A stretch of DNA of 64,000 bases from Saccharospirillaceae bacterium (GCA_022448365.1 JAKVCS010000003.1:496001-560000), one strand, 5' to 3'; numbered from the stretch's first letter, positions 40,677-51,026 are shown. The notes: a model not told the origin generated them from the letters alone. Program-made: numbers and translations.

Positions 40677-41711
40677 ATGATTGATACGGATTCTCTTGGT
40701 ACCGCTTCGGCGAATGCAATTCGGCAATACCTGCGTGCTGCCCAGGATTACGACATTCAGGCAGAAGATGCACTGAATGCTGCCGACCTGCCGCTGGGCA
40801 TTATGGATAACTCGGTTGCCCGCGTGAAAGGGCGAGCATTCCAGAACTTGATCCGCTGGCTGATAGAGCAAACCAAAGACCCACTATTTGGTCTGAAAAG
40901 TGCCCACTACGTCCAGCCAGGTTCCTACAGCCTCGTGGGTTACATGGCTATGAATTCCCGCACCGCCCGCGAGGCGCTTCACCTCACCCCGGAATACGAG
41001 GCCATTGTTGGTGATATGGGAATCACCAAGATAGAAAAACACGGTCCTCACCTCGCCATGCGCTGGGTATGTCAATACGATGACCCGGTTGTCCGTCCAC
41101 ACATGATTGATAACGTATTGGGCTCCTGGTTGCTTTTTGCCCGATGGCTGGCAGACCTGGAGGAGGGAAAACCCGAAGCAGTTTTATTCGAGCGTCCCGC
41201 TCCGGATGCTGGCTTGCTTCCTGATTATGAAGCGATATTTGGCTGCCCACTGGAGTTCAACGCTGGCAAAAGTGCGCTGATTTTCCCAGAACAGATTCTC
41301 GATACTCCACTGCGCCAACCAGATCCTCTTTTACTGAGTAATCTTGAACAGCAAGCCAGCTCAGTTATGTCGGAAATTCAGGAGCGCCACCCGATTGTGA
41401 TGCAAACTCGTACTCTGCTGCGAACCCTTATGGACGAAGGCATTCCACGCCGGGAAAAAGTAGCCGAGCAACTCGGCATTACCGAGCGCACACTGCAACG
41501 CCGGTTGCAGGATGCAGGCACAGGCTACCAGCAACTCCTGGACGATCTCAGGCAGGAAACGGCAAGCGAATGGTTGACCAGCAGTGAGATGCCAATTAAC
41601 GATATCGCATTGAAGCTAGGCTTTAGTGAAGCCCGCTCTTTTCATCGTCGCTTTAAAACCTGGACAGGGATCACTCCCGGAGAGTATCGATTGCAGCACA
41701 GTAATAAATAG
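40677..41711 (+). CDS. AraC-family transcriptional regulator with arabinose-binding-like N-terminal domain
   Basis: This is a 344-residue regulator. The N-terminal ligand domain (about 20-200; ALNAADLPLGIMDN; PGSYSLVGYMAMNSRTAREAL) is of the Arabinose_bd type found in OruR/MmsR-like regulators. The C-terminal double helix-turn-helix has EKVAEQLGITERTLQRRLQDAGTGYQQLL and INDIALKLGFSEARSFHRRFKTWTGITPGEY. It is divergent from the AGPS-like gene with 248 bp between starts, so it is the likely regulator of that operon, perhaps sensing an acylated or glycerol-like effector. Confidence 0.92.
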   Translation: MIDTDSLGTASANAIRQYLRAAQDYDIQAEDALNAADLPLGIMDNSVARVKGRAFQNLIRWLIEQTKDPLFGLKSAHYVQPGSYSLVGYMAMNSRTAREALHLTPEYEAIVGDMGITKIEKHGPHLAMRWVCQYDDPVVRPHMIDNVLGSWLLFARWLADLEEGKPEAVLFERPAPDAGLLPDYEAIFGCPLEFNAGKSALIFPEQILDTPLRQPDPLLLSNLEQQASSVMSEIQERHPIVMQTRTLLRTLMDEGIPRREKVAEQLGITERTLQRRLQDAGTGYQQLLDDLRQETASEWLTSSEMPINDIALKLGFSEARSFHRRFKTWTGITPGEYRLQHSNK

Positions 41712-41877
41712 TTCCACTCAAGCCAGGCAATAGCACCAACACCATCGTTTTTGACAACAAAAAACGCTATACTCCGCCGTCATTTTTTACACCCTCCGAA
41801 CATTGCGATATCAGCTCAAGGCGAAAAAATCGCTGCCACAGCCTACCAATCGACAATCACGCCACCTGAGAACAACT

Positions 41878-43332
41878 ATGTCATTTACCGAACTGGGATT
41901 ATCACCTGCCATTCTTGAAGCCGTAGCCGAACAAGGTTACGACAAGCCTTCTCCAATTCAGGAAAAAGCGATCCCAGCCGTGTTAACCGGCCAAGACGTA
42001 ATGGCAGCGGCACAGACCGGCACCGGAAAAACCGCTGGATTCACCCTGCCAATCCTGGAAAAACTCAGCACTGGAGAGCGTGCCCGGGCGAATCAGGTTC
42101 GCGCTCTGATTATTACCCCAACCCGTGAGCTGGCAGCCCAGGTAGGTGACAACGTCCGCGCCTACTCAGAGCATCTACCTCTCACCTCAGCGGTTGTATT
42201 TGGTGGCGTTAAGATTAATCCACAAATGCTGCGCATGCGCCGCGGCGCCGATGTGCTTGTTGCAACCCCCGGACGATTGCTCGATTTGTATCAGCAAAAC
42301 GCCGTGCGGTTTAAACAGTTAGAGGTGCTGGTATTGGATGAAGCCGATCGCATGTTAGATATGGGCTTTATCCACGATATCAAAAAAATTCTCAACATCC
42401 TGCCTAAAGAGCGTCAGAACCTGCTGTTTTCTGCCACCTTTTCCGACGAGATTAAAGAGCTGGCGAAACGCTTGACCAACAACCCTATCGAAATCTCTGT
42501 GACACCACCAAACAGCACGGCGAAGCGGGTCGATCAGTGTATTCACCCGGTTGATAAGAAACAGAAATCTGCACTGTTGGCGCACTTGATCAAAGAGAAT
42601 AACTGGAAACAGGTTCTGGTGTTTTGCCGCACCAAACACGGTGCTAACCGGCTGACCAAATACCTGGACGAAAAGAAGATTAAAGCGGCCGCCATTCATG
42701 GTAACAAAAGCCAGGGGGCTCGCACCCGGGCACTGGCTGAATTCAAATCCGGTGAAATTCGCGCACTCATTGCAACTGACATTGCTGCTCGCGGTATCGA
42801 TATTGATCAGCTACCTCAGGTCGTCAATTTTGACCTACCGAACGTTGCTGAAGATTACGTTCACCGTATTGGCCGCACAGGCCGTGCAGGGGCAGCTGGC
42901 AATGCTGTATCACTGGTTTCTGCCGACGAATTCAAAGAGCTGTCTCAAGTTGAAAATCTCATTGGTAAACTATTGGAGCGTGATTACATTCCAGGTTTTG
43001 AACCGGTTCATGAAGTTCCGCCATCGGTATTGCGCGCAAAACCCAAGAAACCCAAAAAGCCGAAGAAAGCCAAGATTCACCCTGACCACAAAGACGGTCA
43101 ACGCAGCGGTGAAAAAAGGCATCATGCACAAGGAAAATCGGGCAAAACCAGTGCCAGTCAAGCGCGCTCCGGCTCTAAAAACCGCTCCGCTACAAAAACG
43201 CCAGGAACGTCAGAGAGCGGAAAATCGCCCTGGAAAAAGTCTGGCGCAACCAAGCGTCAGGTTGATAGCCCGATGCAGAAGGCCTCTGACAAAACAATGC
43301 GTAAACCACAAAAACGAAAGCCGGCTAATTAG
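41878..43332 (+). CDS. rhlE: DEAD-box ATP-dependent RNA helicase RhlE
   Basis: This 484-residue helicase has the full motif set: AAQTGTGKT (Walker A), [46 protein letters not shown] and [10 protein letters not shown]. The core (about 1-370) is followed by a basic, low-complexity tail with [15 protein letters not shown] and Ser/Lys/Thr-rich runs, typical of RhlE RNA-binding tails. The ATG at 41878 gives [13 protein letters not shown], as in the family; the longer frame from 41803 is not conserved. It is monocistronic. Confidence 0.95.
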   Translation: MSFTELGLSPAILEAVAEQGYDKPSPIQEKAIPAVLTGQDVMAAAQTGTGKTAGFTLPILEKLSTGERARANQVRALIITPTRELAAQVGDNVRAYSEHLPLTSAVVFGGVKINPQMLRMRRGADVLVATPGRLLDLYQQNAVRFKQLEVLVLDEADRMLDMGFIHDIKKILNILPKERQNLLFSATFSDEIKELAKRLTNNPIEISVTPPNSTAKRVDQCIHPVDKKQKSALLAHLIKENNWKQVLVFCRTKHGANRLTKYLDEKKIKAAAIHGNKSQGARTRALAEFKSGEIRALIATDIAARGIDIDQLPQVVNFDLPNVAEDYVHRIGRTGRAGAAGNAVSLVSADEFKELSQVENLIGKLLERDYIPGFEPVHEVPPSVLRAKPKKPKKPKKAKIHPDHKDGQRSGEKRHHAQGKSGKTSASQARSGSKNRSATKTPGTSESGKSPWKKSGATKRQVDSPMQKASDKTMRKPQKRKPAN

Positions 43333-43447
43333 GCCGGCACCTTATTCGATAGAGTGTGCTTATTGACCGCTTTCATCAACCAACCCCCCGAAATAATCTG
43401 CATCAGGATGTTGGAGCGTAAGGGAAAAATCGTGCCAGTATAAAATC

Positions 43448-44464
43448 TTAGCTGATCACCGCCTGCAGATAATCAAACACTCTCTGCGGTGAAACCTCGC
43501 GATAACAAGCCGGCTGAATGTCACCCAAGTCATTCAATAAACATTTTTTTGACAGGCATGGTGCACAGCTAAGCTCACTTTTCATGACCTCCACTTGTGG
43601 ACCGAGCACACCGGTCAGGGTTGCGGAGGTCGCACCATAGATCGCCACAGAAGGCACCTCAAGTGCCGCCACCACGTGAGACAAACCGGTATCGACCCCG
43701 ACGACCGCCTGAGCGTAAGCCAGGTACGCATTCAGATCGTTTAATCCCATTTTGGGCAACACCGATACACCATCAATACAATCAGCAATGCGCTCTGCGC
43801 GCTGCTTCTCTTCCTCGTTCCCCCAAGGAAGCATAACCTGTCTGCCAGTACCGGTGACCATGTTAGCCAGCTGCCCCCAGTATTGCTCTGGCCATAACTT
43901 GGTGATCCATGTGGTTCCATGTAGGAATACCCAATAATCCCCTTCAACATTCGGTCTCTGCCAACGACCCCGATCAACACCATACGATAACGAAGCTGGC
44001 ACTTCATAACCAAGCACCTGAGCAAACAACTGGCGTACCCGGGGAATTGCATGCTGTCCCTTAGCAATGAGTTGCGGATACTGATATGCGCGGGCGGCTA
44101 ATGGTTCACGGCATGAGTTCTTGTCCAGACCATAGCGCGGTCCCTTCGCCAAACGTGTGAATATCGCACTTTTTATAAGTCCCTGAGCATCGAGTACGAT
44201 GTCATATTCTTCACTTTTCAACTGCTGACGAAACACGCTCATTTCATGGCGGTTCTGCTTATTAAACAGATTCTTGCGCCAGCGACGCCACGCCACAGGA
44301 ATGACCCGCTTAACCGCCGGATGCCAGGTTGGTATATCAGCAAATCCTTCTTCCACCAGCCAGTGAAACTCAACATCCGGCAAGCTTTGCCAGGCATCTT
44401 CGATCGCTGGCAAGGTGTGAAATACATCTCCCAGAGAGGAAGTTTTGACTACTAATACTTTCAA
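43448..44464 (-). CDS. waaC: lipopolysaccharide heptosyltransferase I (GT9)
   Basis: This enzyme adds the first heptose to Kdo of the LPS inner core. The translation opens KVLVVKTSSLGDVFHTLPAIEDAW, the GT9 N-terminal signature, and ends with the donor-binding GVDTGLSHVVAALEVPSVAIYGATS. Aligning the signature puts the start at TTG 44464 (338 residues). An in-frame ATG at 44497 would add eleven residues, but its GGAG lies only 2 nt away, so TTG is preferred. It is divergent from a UPF0104 protein and opens an envelope-related block. Confidence 0.92.
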   Translation of the reverse strand: MKVLVVKTSSLGDVFHTLPAIEDAWQSLPDVEFHWLVEEGFADIPTWHPAVKRVIPVAWRRWRKNLFNKQNRHEMSVFRQQLKSEEYDIVLDAQGLIKSAIFTRLAKGPRYGLDKNSCREPLAARAYQYPQLIAKGQHAIPRVRQLFAQVLGYEVPASLSYGVDRGRWQRPNVEGDYWVFLHGTTWITKLWPEQYWGQLANMVTGTGRQVMLPWGNEEEKQRAERIADCIDGVSVLPKMGLNDLNAYLAYAQAVVGVDTGLSHVVAALEVPSVAIYGATSATLTGVLGPQVEVMKSELSCAPCLSKKCLLNDLGDIQPACYREVSPQRVFDYLQAVIS

Positions 44465-44557
44465 GGCACACGTCTCATCTGAATCACAGCAGACCATTGC
44501 TCCGGCTGCCTATCACGTTGAAGGCGAACTTTACGTGATTTCGTCCGTTATTCAAAC

Positions 44558-45556
44558 TTGACTTTACCACCGCCAACCGCAACCATCCGCCCTCTTAATC
44601 TGGACGATGAGCAGGTCGGGGAACAATTGTTAAAGTCATGGAAATTCTGGGCCGGTGTGGTTCTGCTGGTCGGTCTGATTATTCTGGTCGAAAACAGTTT
44701 TGGCTGGCATTCGATATTAAGTAGCTGGCAGCTGATTCCTGCACAAGACTTAGCGATTGCAGTGCTGTTAATGCTGGTTAGTTATGCGTTACGCGCTGTT
44801 CGGTTTTATGATTTTTTCTATCGGTATTGTCGTGGCCATTTCACACCGTTGATGCGTATTACCGTTTTACACAACTTCTTCAATAACCTGCTGCCAATGC
44901 GCAGTGGTGAAACCGCATTTCCGCTGCTCATGAAGCAGCAATTCGACTTACCTTATCGCCACAGCGCACCAGCATTACTGTGGCTAAGATTGCTCGATTT
45001 GTACGCCCTATTGATATTGGCGGTGGTATCACTGCAAAGTTTGCTGCCACTCAGCGAGACAGCCCGCTGGCTCATCAGCGGCGCCTTGCTGCTGACACCC
45101 TTGATTGTCTTACCCCTGCAAAACCATGTAGAAACGTTACTGAATCAACACCAAGGTGAATGGTCAGATAAAATAGCGGAACTGATGCATGCATTGCCTA
45201 AGTCCCCATGGCCGTTTGTTCGCGCCCTTTTCTGGACTCTGATTAATTGGGCACTGAAACTCGCAGTGTACGCCTGGTTATTGCAACAATTTTTGCCGAT
45301 GCCATTCAACCAAAGCTGGATTGGTGCGACTGCCGGAGAGTTCTCCAGCGTATTACCGATTAACGGGCTGGCTGGCGCAGGGACCTATGAAGCCGGCGTT
45401 GTCGCCGGATTAATCCCATGGGGCCTGGATAAGTCGGCCGCACTGGCGGCGGCAGTAAACCTGCACTTATTTGTACTTGGCAGTACTTTCATCCTGACGA
45501 GTCTGATTGCTTTACTCACGATACGTGCAACAAATAATCAACCAGCTGAGCATTAA
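44558..45556 (+). CDS. lysylphosphatidylglycerol synthase TM-region family (UPF0104) membrane protein
   Basis: This is a roughly 332-residue protein with about eight transmembrane helices and family segments SYALRAVRFYDFFYRY, NNLLPMRSGETAFPLLM and GEFSSVLPINGLAGAGTYEAGV. It resembles the membrane part of MprF/AglD-type proteins, flippase-like, with no soluble transferase domain. No ATG lies near the N-terminus; the start is TTG at 44558, or TTG at 44627 with GGGGA just upstream. It lies beside glycosyltransferase genes, hinting at lipid-linked sugar or phospholipid movement. Confidence 0.8.
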   Translation: MTLPPPTATIRPLNLDDEQVGEQLLKSWKFWAGVVLLVGLIILVENSFGWHSILSSWQLIPAQDLAIAVLLMLVSYALRAVRFYDFFYRYCRGHFTPLMRITVLHNFFNNLLPMRSGETAFPLLMKQQFDLPYRHSAPALLWLRLLDLYALLILAVVSLQSLLPLSETARWLISGALLLTPLIVLPLQNHVETLLNQHQGEWSDKIAELMHALPKSPWPFVRALFWTLINWALKLAVYAWLLQQFLPMPFNQSWIGATAGEFSSVLPINGLAGAGTYEAGVVAGLIPWGLDKSAALAAAVNLHLFVLGSTFILTSLIALLTIRATNNQPAEH

Positions 45557-45670
45557 AGTACGCCGCTGCCATACGACAGTCCTTCCAGGCCTGGCATTGA
45601 CACGACTTTAGTTTTCACTGCTCAGGCTTTTGGGTATTATCCCAACACTTTTTATAATTATCGGTACAGA

Positions 45671-46741
45671 GTGGTATCTACCTTGACTGAGGCAACAACC
45701 CCCTCCTTATCCGTTGTCATCCCCATGTTCAACGAAATTGACAACGTTTCTCCTATGGTTGCTCGTGTTCACGAGGGGCTGGCCGACTATCAGGGAGCAT
45801 GGGAACTACTTGTCGTTGACGACGGCAGTACTGACGGCACTCCACAAGCCCTGCATAAAGAAACGGAAAAGTACGGTACTCACGTTCGTGTGATTGAGCT
45901 ACGTCGCAACTTCGGCCAGACCGCTGCGATGCAAGCTGGTATTGATGAAGCCCGTGGTGAGCTTATTGCCACATTAGACGGCGACTTACAGAATGATCCA
46001 GCCGACATTCCGCGCATGGTTGACCACCTGATTGAAAACGATCTTGACCTGTTAACCGGGTGGCGGAAAAACCGTAAAGATGACCTTGTCCTGCGCAAAA
46101 TCCCATCCCGTATCGCTAACCGTCTGATTGGCAAAATCACGGGGGTGCGCATCAATGACTACGGTTGCTCATTAAAGATCTACAAATCCGCGGTTATTAA
46201 ACAGGTTCGTTTGTACGGCGAGATGCATCGCTTTATTCCCGCCTGGGTTGCCGCCGTTGTACCACCAAGCCGCATCGGCGAAATTGTGGTAAAACACAAC
46301 GCTCGCGTCGCGGGTGAATCAAAATACGGTATTTCGCGTACCTTCCGAGTTATTCTTGATCTGCTGTCGGTATATTTCTTTATGCGCTATCGCGCGCGTC
46401 CGGGTCATTTCTTCGGATCGATCGGTTTAGCGCTGGGTTCCGTTGGCGGAATACTGCTGGCTTATCTGGGCTTCCTGAAAATCTTCCTCGGTGAAGACAT
46501 AGGTACTCGTCCGCTGTTTCTGATTTCGGTTGTCTGTGTCATTGCTGCACTGCAATTCCTGACCACCGGGGTCCTGTCGGAACTGATATCGCGCACCTAC
46601 TTTGAATCCTCCCAACGTCAGCAATACGTGATTTATAACCGTAGCACAGAGAATGACGAGGAAGAAACTTATCGCGAGGACGCGACAGAAATGAAACAAC
46701 CATCCGTACCCGCAACAGACAGCAACACGGAAAACAGCTGA
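45671..46741 (+). CDS. family 2 glycosyltransferase, polyprenyl-phosphate sugar synthase type
   Basis: This is a roughly 356-residue protein. The GT2 catalytic domain has LSVVIPMFNEIDNV, VVDDGSTDGTP, IATLDGDLQNDP and LLTGWRKNR with the DYGCSLK segment. Two C-terminal transmembrane helices (about 240-262 and 277-300) and a polar tail follow. This is the plan of DPM1/ArnC/GtrB-like enzymes that move a sugar to undecaprenyl phosphate. The start is GTG at 45671 or TTG at 45683, the latter with AGAGTGG upstream. It is followed within 4 bp by an ArnT-like transferase that would use the product. Confidence 0.9.
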   Translation: MVSTLTEATTPSLSVVIPMFNEIDNVSPMVARVHEGLADYQGAWELLVVDDGSTDGTPQALHKETEKYGTHVRVIELRRNFGQTAAMQAGIDEARGELIATLDGDLQNDPADIPRMVDHLIENDLDLLTGWRKNRKDDLVLRKIPSRIANRLIGKITGVRINDYGCSLKIYKSAVIKQVRLYGEMHRFIPAWVAAVVPPSRIGEIVVKHNARVAGESKYGISRTFRVILDLLSVYFFMRYRARPGHFFGSIGLALGSVGGILLAYLGFLKIFLGEDIGTRPLFLISVVCVIAALQFLTTGVLSELISRTYFESSQRQQYVIYNRSTENDEEETYREDATEMKQPSVPATDSNTENS

Positions 46742-46744
46742 TCC

Positions 46745-48325
46745 ATGCGAAACCTCTCTGTCCCTTATTGGTTGGTTGCCGCACTGATTGCATTCTTTTT
46801 TATGAATCTGGGCGGCTACCTGCTGTTCGATCACGACGAAGGGGCTTTCAGCGAAGCAACCCGGGGAATGTTTGAACGTGGTGATTTTATCACGACTTAT
46901 CTCAACGATCGGGTACGCTTTGATAAACCGATTTTTATCTATTGGCTCCAGGCAACTTCCATCGCCATATTCGGCAATGAAGTCTGGGCATTTCGTCTGC
47001 CCTCAGCACTGGCTGGGGTTGGTTGGTCGTTGGCAATTTTTTATTTTTGTCGCCGTTTTCTGAATCAGGAAATTGCCGTTACTGCAGCGTTAATAGCAGC
47101 AGCGGCACTGGGCATTAATATGATTGCCCATGTAGCAACAGCAGACGCCGTTTTAAACGTTATACTGGCGACCACCATGTTGTGCATGTATCGCTACACG
47201 ATTGAGCCGTCAAATAAGCTGCTCTTGATCATATACGCTCTGATGGGATTAGGTATGTTGACCAAGGGCCCGGTTGCTGTGGCAATACCATTTATGGTTT
47301 CCGCAATCTTCTTCCTCTGGTCAGGGATGCGGGATGCCTTTGTTAAGGCGATTTTCTTTTTCCCGGGATGGATTCTGTTCTTACTGATTGCAGCACCCTG
47401 GTACGTTCTCGAGTATATGGCACAAGGCCAGGCATTTATCGACGGTTTTATCCTTAAGCATAACGTCAACCGATTTAACAATGCGATGGAGGGTCATGAT
47501 GGCGGACCTTTTTTCTACCTGCTGTTACTGCCCTTTATCCTCGCTCCCTTTGGTGCATTGCTGGTGCGAATCGTGCCAAGCCTTCGAACCATTCGTCCGC
47601 ATAACGGTGAAAATGCCGACTTATTAAATCGTTATTTATGGATTTGGTTTTTAGTGGTTCTGGTACTGTTCAGTGTCGCCAGCACCAAATTACCCCACTA
47701 CATTTTGTACGGTGTCACGCCACTGGTTATCCTGATGGCACGTTATCGTCATTGGCTGAAAAGCCGCATTCTGACGCTGATCTTCCCGTCACTACTGTTT
47801 GCACTGTTTGCTGCATTGCCATTGTTGATACCAACGATTATCGATGGTTTGACCAATCCGATTGAAATTGCAGCAGCCAATCGCGCTGCAGAATATATCA
47901 ATCAGGATTTCGCCATTCTCGCCACGCTCACCTGGATCATATCCGCAGCTCTGATCTTATGGCCGCGCATCAGTCCGTGGTTCTCACTGGTACTAACCGG
48001 CGCGCTGCAATCGGCCTTTGTCTGGTTTGTGTTTGTACCCGCTATCAGCGAAGCCCAACAGCGACCTGTGTGGGAGGCAGCTCAGTTTGCTAAAACACTG
48101 GAACAGCCGATTGTTACTCAATCCATCGATATGCCGAGTTTTAACGTTTACCTCGATAAGTGGACTGAACGCCGCCGACTGAAACCCGGTGAAATCGGTT
48201 ACGCCCGCGAAGACCGTTTGAGAGACACTGGAGATATCGACGTGCTGTTCCAATCAGGTCCGATCATGATTATTCGACGCCGAGCAGCGGGAGAAAATGC
48301 ATCAGATGCCATCCATGCACAATAG
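46745..48325 (+). CDS. family 39 glycosyltransferase (ArnT-like lipid sugar transferase)
   Basis: This is a 526-residue membrane protein with about twelve helices. The first periplasmic loop has the family acid pair and basic segment: LLFDHDEGAFSEATRGMF and RFDKPIFIYWLQ. GT39 enzymes of the ArnT type take a sugar from undecaprenyl phosphate and add it to lipid A or another envelope acceptor. It lies directly after the GT2 gene and overlaps the PAP2 gene by 29 bp, so the three form one operon. The acceptor is not known from sequence. Confidence 0.9.
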   Translation: MRNLSVPYWLVAALIAFFFMNLGGYLLFDHDEGAFSEATRGMFERGDFITTYLNDRVRFDKPIFIYWLQATSIAIFGNEVWAFRLPSALAGVGWSLAIFYFCRRFLNQEIAVTAALIAAAALGINMIAHVATADAVLNVILATTMLCMYRYTIEPSNKLLLIIYALMGLGMLTKGPVAVAIPFMVSAIFFLWSGMRDAFVKAIFFFPGWILFLLIAAPWYVLEYMAQGQAFIDGFILKHNVNRFNNAMEGHDGGPFFYLLLLPFILAPFGALLVRIVPSLRTIRPHNGENADLLNRYLWIWFLVVLVLFSVASTKLPHYILYGVTPLVILMARYRHWLKSRILTLIFPSLLFALFAALPLLIPTIIDGLTNPIEIAAANRAAEYINQDFAILATLTWIISAALILWPRISPWFSLVLTGALQSAFVWFVFVPAISEAQQRPVWEAAQFAKTLEQPIVTQSIDMPSFNVYLDKWTERRRLKPGEIGYAREDRLRDTGDIDVLFQSGPIMIIRRRAAGENASDAIHAQ

Positions 48326-49097
48326 AATCATGTTGCTAAAACCGGCTTTGCTTGCAATTGCCGCAGTGATGTTCATTGCGGCCGCTTTCATTGCAGCCAC
48401 CGATTCGAACAAGGCAATATTTCTCAGCTGGAACGTCGCGGGCTCGGCTTTGCACCCTGCCATCTGGACCAACCTGACGCTGATGGCAGATACCTTGTGG
48501 GCCATTGCGCTGCTGCTGGCGGTTGCGGTTTATCGTCCGAGATTGCTGACTCAGTCTTTGTTGTTACTCATTATTGGCGGTATCACCGTTCATATTTTTA
48601 AACAAAGTCTTAATCTGCCACGACCGCCAGCTGTATTAGAAGCGAGTAGCTTTAACCTGATTGGTCCGGCCCTGAAGAATGAGAGTTTTCCTTCAGGTCA
48701 CGCCTTCACAGCGCTCAGCTGCGCCACCTTACTTGCATTAAATACGCTGCGACCTGCGTTAATCGTGTTTATCATGATCGCGGGTGTTTTGGCTGCACTC
48801 AGCCGTGTCATGGTTGGTGCACATTGGCCGGTCGATATTTTAACCGGTGGTGGTGCCGGCATTGTGATGGCTGTTTTCTGTAGCTATCTGGAAAGCCATT
48901 GCAAAACATTTGAGGCACATGGCTGGAAATTTGCGAGTATTCTCTTATTAACATTAGCGACGGTCGCACTGGCGTTTCACGAAGACCGATATCCTCACAC
49001 ACAAGTACTGGGAGTAATGACCAGCTTGACCGCCCTGATCATTGCCGGGCGTCAATTCTGGATACCATTTTTCCGTCTGCTAAAGCGTTCCAGATAA
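48297..49097 (+). CDS. PAP2-family membrane phosphatase
   Basis: This is a 266-residue polytopic protein with the three phosphatase motifs: KQSLNLPRP (C1), PSGHAFTA (C2) and SRVMVGAHWPVD (C3). The class includes undecaprenyl-pyrophosphatases and lipid A phosphatases (LpxE/LpxT-like). The first ATG is at 48297 with GGGAG close before it; MHNRIM at 48315 is another possible start. The 29-bp overlap with the ArnT-like gene suggests that it recycles the lipid carrier or removes a lipid A phosphate in the same pathway. A short GCCCTG/CAGGGC hairpin follows at 49108-49125 without a T-tract. Confidence 0.9.
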   Translation: MHQMPSMHNRIMLLKPALLAIAAVMFIAAAFIAATDSNKAIFLSWNVAGSALHPAIWTNLTLMADTLWAIALLLAVAVYRPRLLTQSLLLLIIGGITVHIFKQSLNLPRPPAVLEASSFNLIGPALKNESFPSGHAFTALSCATLLALNTLRPALIVFIMIAGVLAALSRVMVGAHWPVDILTGGGAGIVMAVFCSYLESHCKTFEAHGWKFASILLLTLATVALAFHEDRYPHTQVLGVMTSLTALIIAGRQFWIPFFRLLKRSR

Positions 49098-49146
49098 CTC
49101 GTCCATGGCCCTGTTTCATCAGGGCTGTGGGACACAGGGATAATGT

Positions 49147-49395
49147 TCAGGAACCGAACAAATCGAAGGCAATACCGCCGTCATCTCCTTGATCGAGCCA
49201 GCCTTTTGGTTTGGAAAACGTCTGTTCCATTTGTTGCGCCAGTGAATCGGGGATTTTACGTTTAGCACCGTCTCCAATCATAGCCTCGAGCTTAACCTCA
49301 TCCACTCCCAAACAAGCCGCCATCGTTTCGACATCCAGCGCATTTTCCAACATCAACTCCTGAACACGCTGCCAGCGTACACCTTTTTCAGCCAT
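49147..49395 (-). CDS. small XRE-like DNA-binding domain protein
   Basis: This is an 82-residue protein. MLENALDVETMAACLGVDEVKLEAMIG is a helix-turn-helix, and IPDSLAQQMEQTFSKPKGWLDQ closely matches the dimerising end of phage-repressor-like XRE regulators (IP-x2-LA-x2-IE, PxGWLD). A sensor or protease domain is lacking, so it is only the DNA-binding part. It is divergent from fabB (about 180 bp between starts), so it could regulate that gene or itself. Confidence 0.7.
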   Translation of the reverse strand: MAEKGVRWQRVQELMLENALDVETMAACLGVDEVKLEAMIGDGAKRKIPDSLAQQMEQTFSKPKGWLDQGDDGGIAFDLFGS

Positions 49396-49572
49396 TTCGA
49401 ATACAACCTTTAACCTTTGATTAACAACCTGATGTCAATAATATTTTTCTTTATGCCTCTTCCACCACTGCTATATAGTGGGGCGCAGAAATATTAGTTG
49501 AAGCTGAAATATTACCTCAATCTTTCACTAATATGCTGGCAAGAATTTAAAAAACACAAGTTGAGATTTGAT

Positions 49573-50784
49573 ATGCGTCGAGTAGTTGTTACAGGTATGG
49601 GCATCGTAGGTTGTCTGGGCAACAATAAAGAAGAAGTCTTGGCTTCACTTCAGGCTCAGCGCTCTGGTATTTCCTTCCAGCCTGAATATCAGGAAATGGG
49701 GTTTCGCAGCCATGTTGCCGGCAAACCGAATATTGACCTTGCGGAACATATTGATCGTAAATTAAAACGCTTCATGGGCGATTCGGCCGCTTACACCTAT
49801 TTGTCGATGAAAGAAGCCATTGAGGACGCAGGTCTGCCCGAAGACGTTGTCAGTCATCCACGTACCGGACTGGTCGCAGGCTCCGGTGGTGCTTCCTCTT
49901 CAGACATTGTTGAGGCCGTTGATATCTTGCGTGAAAAAGGTATCCGGAAAGTGGGCCCTTATCGTGTTACCCGTACCATGGGTTCCACCGCATCAGCAAA
50001 CCTGGCAACTCCGTTCTCAATTAAAGGAGTGAACTACTCCATGACTTCCGCTTGTGCGACCAGTGCACATTGTATTGGCCACGCAATGGAGTTGATTCAA
50101 TGGGGCAAACAAGACGTCGTATTCGCTGGTGGCGGCGAAGAAGAGCACTGGAGCCTGAGTGCACAATTTGACGCAATGAGCGCACTATCCAGTAAATACA
50201 ACGACACGCCGGAACGCGCCTCACGCGCGTATTGCTCCACCCGCGACGGCTTTGTGATTGCCGGCGGCGGCGGCATGCTGGTACTGGAAGAATATGAACA
50301 CGCGATAGCACGCGGTGCGACCATTTACGCCGAATTGGTCGGCTATGGCGCAACGTCCGATGGAGCAGATATGGTTGCTCCCTCAGGTGAAGGAGCGGTG
50401 CGCTGCATGCAAATGGCACTTGAAATGGCTGGCAATCCGGAAATTGATTATCTGAATACTCACGGCACCAGCACCCCGGCCGGTGACATTACAGAACTCA
50501 AAGCGGTTGGCGAAGCATTCGGTGAACAACGTCCAGTCATCAGCTCGACTAAATCATTGACTGGCCACTCTCTCGGTGCTGCCGGTGTACAGGAAGCGAT
50601 CTACAGCTTACTGATGCAACAACATGGCTTTATTACCGGCAGCGCCAACATCGAGGCCCTCGATGAAGGTAGCGAAGGATTTACCATCGTTACTGAAAAC
50701 CGTGAAGCCCGGCTAACCACCGTAATGTCGAACAGCTTTGGGTTTGGTGGTACCAACGCCACCCTGATTTTTAAGGCCATTTGA
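49573..50784 (+). CDS. fabB: beta-ketoacyl-ACP synthase I
   Basis: This is a 403-residue condensing enzyme for fatty acid elongation, needed for unsaturated chains. It opens [22 protein letters not shown]; the active-site Cys is in [16 protein letters not shown], and the two His are in [11 protein letters not shown] and [28 protein letters not shown] closes the protein. Its signature fits FabB rather than FabF, and no fabA is next to it. The ATG at 49573 gives the conserved N-terminus; the 25 residues upstream of it are not conserved. It precedes the large carboxylase gene by 242 bp. Confidence 0.95.
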   Translation: MRRVVVTGMGIVGCLGNNKEEVLASLQAQRSGISFQPEYQEMGFRSHVAGKPNIDLAEHIDRKLKRFMGDSAAYTYLSMKEAIEDAGLPEDVVSHPRTGLVAGSGGASSSDIVEAVDILREKGIRKVGPYRVTRTMGSTASANLATPFSIKGVNYSMTSACATSAHCIGHAMELIQWGKQDVVFAGGGEEEHWSLSAQFDAMSALSSKYNDTPERASRAYCSTRDGFVIAGGGGMLVLEEYEHAIARGATIYAELVGYGATSDGADMVAPSGEGAVRCMQMALEMAGNPEIDYLNTHGTSTPAGDITELKAVGEAFGEQRPVISSTKSLTGHSLGAAGVQEAIYSLLMQQHGFITGSANIEALDEGSEGFTIVTENREARLTTVMSNSFGFGGTNATLIFKAI

Positions 50785-50804
50785 TTATTAAAGGAGTGTC
50801 AAAA

Positions 50805-50835
50805 TTGCGGTGATGGCGTTGTTCACTTACCGCAA
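50805..50835. other. hairpin after fabB
   Basis: TTGCGGT (50805-50811) pairs with ACCGCAA (50829-50835), with an inner TGA/TCA. A-rich sequence follows on the + strand, so it would act as a terminator only for leftward transcription. The remaining 836-1026 bp before the carboxylase shows no gene and no obvious promoter. Confidence 0.35.
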
Positions 50836-51026
50836 AAAATGACATACTCAGGCGCTGTACCAGGCATTAGTTGTTTTCAGGAAGAAACGCTGCTAACACA
50901 CGTCGGCAGCTAACTTTCAGCGGAGCCAACACCGCCCCAGAAAAATGAATGCCAACTCAATATTTATAGTTTTTTTCCGGTCAACCCCGTTTCATCTGAC
51001 TTTGGTTGATCTCGCTTTGGCACAGT

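Noticed and set aside
43320-43338. GCCGGC/GCCGGC repeat at the rhlE stop as a terminator
   Set aside because: The stem is only 6 bp and no T-tract follows, so I did not list it as a terminator.
42698-43366. A 222-codon frame overlapping the end of rhlE in another frame
   Set aside because: It arises from the low-complexity lysine/proline coding of the RhlE tail; it has no motif and the rhlE frame is conserved.
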